Assembly (NCBI GenBank): GCA_025458415.1
Contig: JALOSN010000140.1
Coordinates: 1-9,359, forward strand
Origin: Hydrogenophaga sp.
GTDB lineage: Bacteria; Pseudomonadota; Gammaproteobacteria; Burkholderiales; Burkholderiaceae_C
Length of the DNA stretch: 9,359 bases
Reading direction: 5' to 3'
Part shown: positions 6,072-9,359 of the stretch, one piece after another
How the letters are laid out: each line of letters begins with the position of its first letter
How positions within the stretch are numbered: the stretch's first letter is position 1
Notes under the pieces: generated by a model
Database searches by the model: none
Seen by the model: the letters and a program-made list of their open reading frames with translations, nothing else
What the model was told of the DNA's origin: nothing
Program-made: the position numbers and the translations under genes

Positions 6072-6626
6072 TCAATCGCCTTTCTTGTCGTTCAGTTCGT
6101 TCAGCCAGAGCAGGCCCTCGGGCCAGTCGCCCAGGCCGGACTCGGCGTTGATGTGGCCGCGTTCGCCCAGGTCGATGAAGCGGGAACCCCAGGCCTGCGC
6201 CAGTGATTGCGCCTTGTCGTGGCTGCAATAGGGGTCGTTGCGGCTGCCGATCAGGGTGCTGGCAAAGGGCAGGCGCTGGCGCACGATGGGCGCCCAGCTG
6301 GGCAGGACGGCCCGCAGTGCGTCGCGCTCCGGGTCGCCGGGCGCCACCAGCAGCGCGCCCTGCACGCGCGCGGTGCTGCGCGAAATCTGGGCCCAGGCGG
6401 CGGTCAGGATGCAGCCCAGGCTGTGTGCAACCAGCAGCACCGGCCCGTCGCAACCGAGGATCACGTCTTCCAGGCGGGCGATCCAGTCGCCACGCCTGGG
6501 GGTCATCCAGTCGTGCTGCTCCACGCGTTGGTAGCCATGCAGCGTCTCCCAACGGCTTTGCCAGTGATCCGGGCCGCTGTTCTGCCAGCCTGGCAGGATC
6601 AGCACATTCTTCGAATTGACATACAT
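6072..6626 (-). CDS. RBBP9/YdeN-family alpha/beta hydrolase between parA and parB
   Basis: A 184-residue single-domain serine hydrolase. The fold begins KNVLILPGWQNSGPDHWQ (6-23), the typical YdeN/RBBP9 opening. The nucleophile elbow is VAHSLGC with Ser69, the acid is probably Asp131 in GSRNDPYC, and the base is His158 in GERGHIN, so the triad looks complete. The substrate is unknown; relatives are esterase- or serine-hydrolase-like. It starts 18 bp after parA and ends one base before parB, so the three should be co-translated from one mRNA. The start ATG has no clear ribosome site and may rely on coupling with parA. Its position in the ParABS operon appears conserved in related bacteria as far as I recall, but a role in segregation is unproven. 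Confidence 0.88.
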   Translation of the reverse strand: MYVNSKNVLILPGWQNSGPDHWQSRWETLHGYQRVEQHDWMTPRRGDWIARLEDVILGCDGPVLLVAHSLGCILTAAWAQISRSTARVQGALLVAPGDPERDALRAVLPSWAPIVRQRLPFASTLIGSRNDPYCSHDKAQSLAQAWGSRFIDLGERGHINAESGLGDWPEGLLWLNELNDKKGD

Positions 6627-6644
6627 CTTGGCAACAGCAAGCGC

Positions 6645-7415
6645 TCACATCTTCTGGATTCTCTGGACCATCTCACTGGCGAAGGCCAGAAAGGCCTGGC
6701 TGCCGCGGGCCGACGGATCGAACACCACCCCGGGCAGTCCGTAGCTGGGCGCTTCGGCCAGCCGCACGTTGCGCGGGATCACGGTGTCGAACACCTTGTC
6801 CCCGAAGTGGGCCTTGAGCTGGTCGGAGACCTGCTGCTGCAGCGTGATGCGCGGGTCGTACATGACACGCAGCAGGCCGATGATCTGCAGGTCGCGGTTG
6901 AGATTGGCGTGGACCTGCTTGATGGTGTTGACCAGGTCGGTCAGGCCTTCGAGCGCAAAGTACTCGCACTGCATGGGCACGATGACGCCATGGGCCGAGC
7001 ACAGGCCGTTGAGGGTCAGCATGGAGAGCGACGGCGGACAGTCGATCAGCACGAAGTCGTGGTCGGCATCGACCTCGGCGAGGGCCTGCTTCAGGCGCTT
7101 CTCGCGCCGCTCGACCTCGACCAGCTCGACCTCGGCGCCGGCCAGGTCGCGATTCGCCCCCAGCACGTGGTAGCCGCACTTCTCCGAAAAGACCGCCGCC
7201 TCCCTGACCGAGGCCGACTCGAGCAGCACATCGTAGATCGTCAGCGGCAGGGTGCGCTTGTCGACACCCGAGCCCATGGTGGCATTGCCCTGCGGGTCCA
7301 GGTCGACCATCAGCACCCGCTGGCCGATCTTGGCCAGGCCGGCGGCCAGGTTGACGGTGGTGGTGGTTTTGCCGACACCGCCCTTCTGGTTGGCGACACA
7401 GAATATCTTGGCCAT
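6645..7415 (-). CDS. parA: Chromosome partitioning ATPase ParA (Soj type)
   Basis: ParA/Soj is a deviant Walker ATPase that binds nucleoid DNA non-specifically as an ATP dimer and is released by ParB, moving the origin region. The 256 residues lack the N-terminal helix-turn-helix of plasmid type Ia ParA, consistent with a chromosomal protein. Visible are deviant Walker A KGGVGKTT (11-18) with the signature lysine, Walker A' DLDPQGN (38-44), Walker B VLIDCPPSL (122-130), and the typical VIPRNVRLAEAPSYG segment near residue 215. Start ATG at 7415 gives MAKIFCVANQKGGVGKTT, the standard N-terminus. The ribosome site is weak, and the gene follows lysE by 18 bp, so it is probably read from the upstream operon promoter. 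Confidence 0.97.
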   Translation of the reverse strand: MAKIFCVANQKGGVGKTTTTVNLAAGLAKIGQRVLMVDLDPQGNATMGSGVDKRTLPLTIYDVLLESASVREAAVFSEKCGYHVLGANRDLAGAEVELVEVERREKRLKQALAEVDADHDFVLIDCPPSLSMLTLNGLCSAHGVIVPMQCEYFALEGLTDLVNTIKQVHANLNRDLQIIGLLRVMYDPRITLQQQVSDQLKAHFGDKVFDTVIPRNVRLAEAPSYGLPGVVFDPSARGSQAFLAFASEMVQRIQKM

Positions 7416-7433
7416 CTGTTCAGACCCGTTGGT

Positions 7434-7946
7434 TTACTTGGAGATGGCCAGCTTGATGCCAAAGCCGATGAGGAAAACCCCGGCCACCTTGTTCAGCAGC
7501 TGGGTGATGCGTGGGCTGGCGCGCATGCGCTCGGCCAGGAAATGGGTGAGCAGCACGACGGCCAGGCCATACACGAACGTCAGGACCGCGATGGTGGCGG
7601 CCATGGCGCCGAAGGTCACCAGCCCCTGGTGCTTCTGGGGGTCGACGAACAGCGGGAAGAAGGCCATGTAGAACACGATGGCCTTGGGGTTGAGCAGGGT
7701 GATGGTCAAGGCCTGCTGGAAGAAGGCAAATGCCGCCGGGTAGGCTGCCAGCAAGGCGGCGACGCCGGCCACGGCCATCCACATCAGCACCTGGTCACCG
7801 GCAATGACACCCAGGGTGGCGGCCAGGCCACCGGGGATGCCGCCCTTGCCAGTGGAGGTGATCAGCGCGAGGTTGCCGGGGCCGGGAATGGCCAGGAAGA
7901 CAATGATGGCGACGACGAAGGCGCCGTAGTCTGCGATGCCGAACAT
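7434..7946 (-). CDS. LysE-family exporter with an internal in-frame deletion (TM3 missing)
   Basis: LysE/RhtB proteins are six-helix inner-membrane exporters of amino acids and related metabolites, usually about 205 residues. This one has 170. The N-terminus is canonical: MFGIADYGAFVVAIIVFLAI PGPGNLALITS, then GGLAATLGVIAGDQVLMW. The second helix, about 54-72, runs into AAYPAAFA and then directly into FFQQALTITLLNPKAIVFY at residue 75 (around 7719-7727). Family members have about 35 extra residues there, including the GAAYLxWLG-type third helix and the following loop. The remaining helices (about 81-100, 111-136 and 153-168) are intact and the frame is kept. With five helices the topology of the C-terminal half would invert, so it is probably non-functional unless folding is rescued. 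ATG at 7946 is preceded by a GAGGGAAA stretch. The gene sits between rsmG and parA, unrelated to either function. Confidence 0.85.
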   Translation of the reverse strand: MFGIADYGAFVVAIIVFLAIPGPGNLALITSTGKGGIPGGLAATLGVIAGDQVLMWMAVAGVAALLAAYPAAFAFFQQALTITLLNPKAIVFYMAFFPLFVDPQKHQGLVTFGAMAATIAVLTFVYGLAVVLLTHFLAERMRASPRITQLLNKVAGVFLIGFGIKLAISK

Positions 7947-8077
7947 GGTGGGTTTCCCTCGCGGTGAAGGGCACGAGTTTACGTGAGTCTCCCTGTGCAT
8001 GGCCTCTTTGTGCAGGTCAGGCACGGCGGGGGGTTTGCGCCAGCGTCCCTGCCCGGCGCGCCAGAAGGTCGCCCGGA

Positions 8078-8851
8078 TCAGCCCGACGGACGCATCCACA
8101 CGATGCAGCGCTGTGCACCCAGCCCGGGCACCGCCAGTTGTTCCACGTGAAACACCGACACATCCGGTGGCAGGGCGGCCAGTTCGTCGGCCGGGTGTTT
8201 GCCCTTCAACGCCATCCACACGCCTGCCGGCCGAAGTGCGGCCCTCGACCACGCGGTGAAGTCCGCCAGCGAGGCAAAGGCGCGGGAGCAGACCACGTCA
8301 TAGCCGCCACCCTCTTCCGCTTTCAGCGACTCGACCCGCGCGTGGATGCCACGGAGGTTGGACAGCTTGAGTGTGGCCGCCACCTGCTGGATGAAGGTCG
8401 ATTTCTTGAGCACGGTGTCAACGCAGTGCACCTCGATCTGCGGACAGGTGATGGCAATCACCACCCCCGGCAAACCGCCGCCCGAACCCACATCCAGCAG
8501 CTGGATCGGTTGCCCCCATGCTCCGCCGCTGCGCGGGTCGCTGCCCCAAGACCGGGAAGGGCCCCGGTCTTCGCCGGGTCCGGGGGCTGTTTCGCCTTGG
8601 GGCGGCCCGGCGGCGAAACCCGACTGTCCCCCGGTCTGCCGCAGCAGCGGCGGGATCGCGGCCAGGCTGTCGAGCAGGTGGTGGGTCAGCATCTCCTGCG
8701 GGTCGCGCACGGCGGTCAGGTTGTAGACCTTGTTCCACTTGGTGATCAGGTCCTGGTAGGCCAGCAACTGGTCCACCTGTCCGGCCGACAGCGCCAGACC
8801 GAGTTCGCGCAGCCCGGCCTCCAGCGTCGGCCTCAACACGGGGGCGCTCAT
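8078..8851 (-). CDS. rsmG: 16S rRNA (guanine527-N7)-methyltransferase RsmG (GidB), with a Gly/Pro-rich insertion
   Basis: RsmG methylates N7 of G527 in the 530 loop of 16S rRNA using S-adenosylmethionine. The N-terminus has the typical YQDLITKWNKVYNLTAVRDP (32-51) and LTHHLLDSLA (55-64). The methyltransferase core has the SAM loop LLDVGSGGGLPG (118-129), VDTVLKKSTFIQQVA (144-158), VVCSRAFASL (186-195) and LKGKHP (215-220). At 257 residues it is about 40 longer than usual. The excess is residues ~73-114, a low-complexity Gly/Pro/Ser/Arg block between the helical N-terminus and the SAM domain. Its DNA (about 8510-8635) is strongly dyad-symmetric, so it looks like a repeat inserted in frame. The start overlaps the mnmG stop (ATGA), so the two are translationally coupled. 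A parS-like site is embedded near the C-terminus (8139-8154). Confidence 0.95.
   Translation of the reverse strand: MSAPVLRPTLEAGLRELGLALSAGQVDQLLAYQDLITKWNKVYNLTAVRDPQEMLTHHLLDSLAAIPPLLRQTGGQSGFAAGPPQGETAPGPGEDRGPSRSWGSDPRSGGAWGQPIQLLDVGSGGGLPGVVIAITCPQIEVHCVDTVLKKSTFIQQVAATLKLSNLRGIHARVESLKAEEGGGYDVVCSRAFASLADFTAWSRAALRPAGVWMALKGKHPADELAALPPDVSVFHVEQLAVPGLGAQRCIVWMRPSG
8139..8154. promoter_or_regulatory. parS: parS-like ParB-binding site within rsmG (one mismatch)
   Basis: TGTTCCACGTGAAACA matches the bacterial parS consensus TGTTTCACGTGAAACA at 15 of 16 positions; only the fifth base (C for T) breaks the palindrome. It is inside the C-terminal coding part of rsmG (FHVEQ), about 2.1 kb upstream of the parB start. 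parS sites near parAB and within neighbouring genes are well known. Confidence 0.9.
8515..8635. repeat. Dyad-symmetric repeat element inserted in the rsmG coding sequence
   Basis: The block contains nested inverted repeats: AAGACCGGG (8548-8556) with CCCGGTCTT (8563-8571), a perfect 9-bp stem and 6-nt loop; GCCCCAAG (8543-8550) with CTTGGGGC (8596-8603); and TTTCGCC (8590-8596) with GGCGAAA (8612-8618). It encodes the ~42 residues by which RsmG exceeds its family. On the minus strand its wording (CGCCCCAAGGCGAA, GGGGCAGCGACCCGC, GGAGCATGGGGGC) resembles dispersed intergenic repeats of Comamonadaceae. Boundaries are approximate, set by where RsmG homology resumes. It differs in sequence from the repeat at 4961-5080. 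Confidence 0.7.
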
Positions 8852-9357
8852 GCCGTCTCGGTCTCGCGGCGTGCAAAGCCCTTGTAGCCGCCCTTCTTCA
8901 GGTGGATCAGCAGCAGCGAGATGGCTGCCGGCGTCACGCCGGAGATCCGGGACGCCTGGCCCAGGGTTTCCGGCCGGTGTTTGGCCAGCTTCTGGCGCAC
9001 CTCGATGGACAGGGCCGCAACCTGGCTGTAGTCGAGATCGGCTGGCAGTTTCAGGCCTTCATAATGGGCGGCACGCTCGACCTCATCCTTCTGGCGGTCG
9101 ATGTAGCCCGAATACTTGGCGGCGATCTCCACCTGTTCCACCACAGCGTCGTGCAATTCCCCCAGGGTTTCACGTGAAACCACGGGCCGGGTGTCGTCGC
9201 CACCCGCTTTCGCGACCGGCGCCCAGCGGCCGTCGCCCATGCCCATCAGCGCGGCGTAGCCCACGCCCGGCCGGCGCAGCAGGTCAAACAAGTTGTACTC
9301 GCGCTCGATGGCCTTGCCCAGCACCCGCTCGGATTCGGCGGCCTCCAGAATGCGCGG
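8848..9357 (-). CDS. mnmG: tRNA U34 carboxymethylaminomethyl-modification enzyme MnmG (GidA), C-terminal part (5' end outside window)
   Basis: MnmG is the FAD-dependent partner of MnmE in forming the 5-(carboxymethyl)aminomethyl group on wobble uridine 34 of several tRNAs. The visible ~169 residues are the C-terminal helical, MnmE-contacting region. They run from RILEAAESERVLGKAIEREY through LLRRPGVGY, then VEIAAKYSGYIDRQKDEVER, LPADLDYSQV, LSIEVRQKL and the near-invariant GQASRISGVTPAAISLLLIHLKK at the end. The frame stays open to the right edge, so the GTG at 9324 is internal, not the start. The FAD-binding domain lies outside the window. The TGA overlaps the rsmG ATG by the ATGA quartet. 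A perfect parS palindrome is embedded at 9166-9181. Confidence 0.96.
   Translation of the reverse strand, partial: PRILEAAESERVLGKAIEREYNLFDLLRRPGVGYAALMGMGDGRWAPVAKAGGDDTRPVVSRETLGELHDAVVEQVEIAAKYSGYIDRQKDEVERAAHYEGLKLPADLDYSQVAALSIEVRQKLAKHRPETLGQASRISGVTPAAISLLLIHLKKGGYKGFARRETETA
9166..9181. promoter_or_regulatory. parS: parS ParB-binding site within mnmG (perfect palindrome)
   Basis: GGTTTCACGTGAAACC is a perfect 16-bp palindrome. Its 14-bp core GTTTCACGTGAAAC (9167-9180) is identical to the universal parS core; only the two outermost bases differ from TGTTTCACGTGAAACA. It lies in the mnmG coding sequence (VSRETL), 1.0 kb from the rsmG site and 3.1 kb upstream of parB. Confidence 0.93.
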
Positions 9358-9359
9358 AT

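Noticed and set aside
6207..7967. 586-codon plus-strand open frame across the hydrolase, parA and lysE
   Set aside because: Antisense to three well-identified genes; Gln/Gly/His-rich composition is the usual mirror of such coding DNA and no motif is seen.

Overview
The window reads as chromosomal DNA of a high-GC betaproteobacterium, most likely Burkholderiales and probably Comamonadaceae. This rests on the protein families and their order (mnmG-rsmG-lysE-parA-hydrolase-parB), strong G/C third-position bias, and GC-rich dyad-symmetric repeats of the kind scattered through comamonad genomes. The taxonomic call comes from remembered family and synteny patterns, not a database search.

Left part (1-1838). 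The C-terminus of a PilU-type twitching ATPase (+) enters from the left edge. It converges on a minus-strand pair: a PduO-type ATP:cob(I)alamin adenosyltransferase and a small exported protein of unknown function, whose start overlaps the end of the adenosyltransferase gene. A gene-poor stretch of about 265 bp follows, then a 67-codon plus-strand ORF that may encode an exported peptide.

Middle (1930-5080, + strand). A FAD-linked oxidase (GlcD/D-lactate or D-2-hydroxyacid dehydrogenase type) is intact up to codon 415. There a deletion of roughly 55 bp shifts the frame and removes the GEHG-type catalytic motif, so I call it a pseudogene. Two outer-membrane-type lipoproteins follow: a Sel1-repeat protein and a CsgG/HfaB-like protein. 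After these come a composite inverted-repeat element and a textbook bidirectional terminator that separates the two transcriptional directions.

Right part (5147-9359, - strand). This is the chromosome-segregation and tRNA/rRNA-modification operon, read right to left: mnmG (partial), rsmG, a LysE-family exporter, parA, an RBBP9/YdeN-type hydrolase and parB. Two parS-type palindromes, the binding sites for ParB, lie inside the coding sequences of rsmG and mnmG about 2-3 kb upstream of parB, so the ParABS system is complete within the window.

Three genes have altered architecture. The FAD oxidase has lost its metal/catalytic motif by frameshifting deletion. The LysE exporter is 170 residues instead of about 205, missing what should be its third membrane helix. 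rsmG carries an extra Gly/Pro-rich block of about 42 residues, encoded by a dyad-symmetric repeat that appears to have inserted in frame. I see no CRISPR array, transposase, phage gene, rRNA or tRNA. I find no convincing new multi-gene system; the best leads are the in-frame repeat insertion in rsmG and the two internal deletions.
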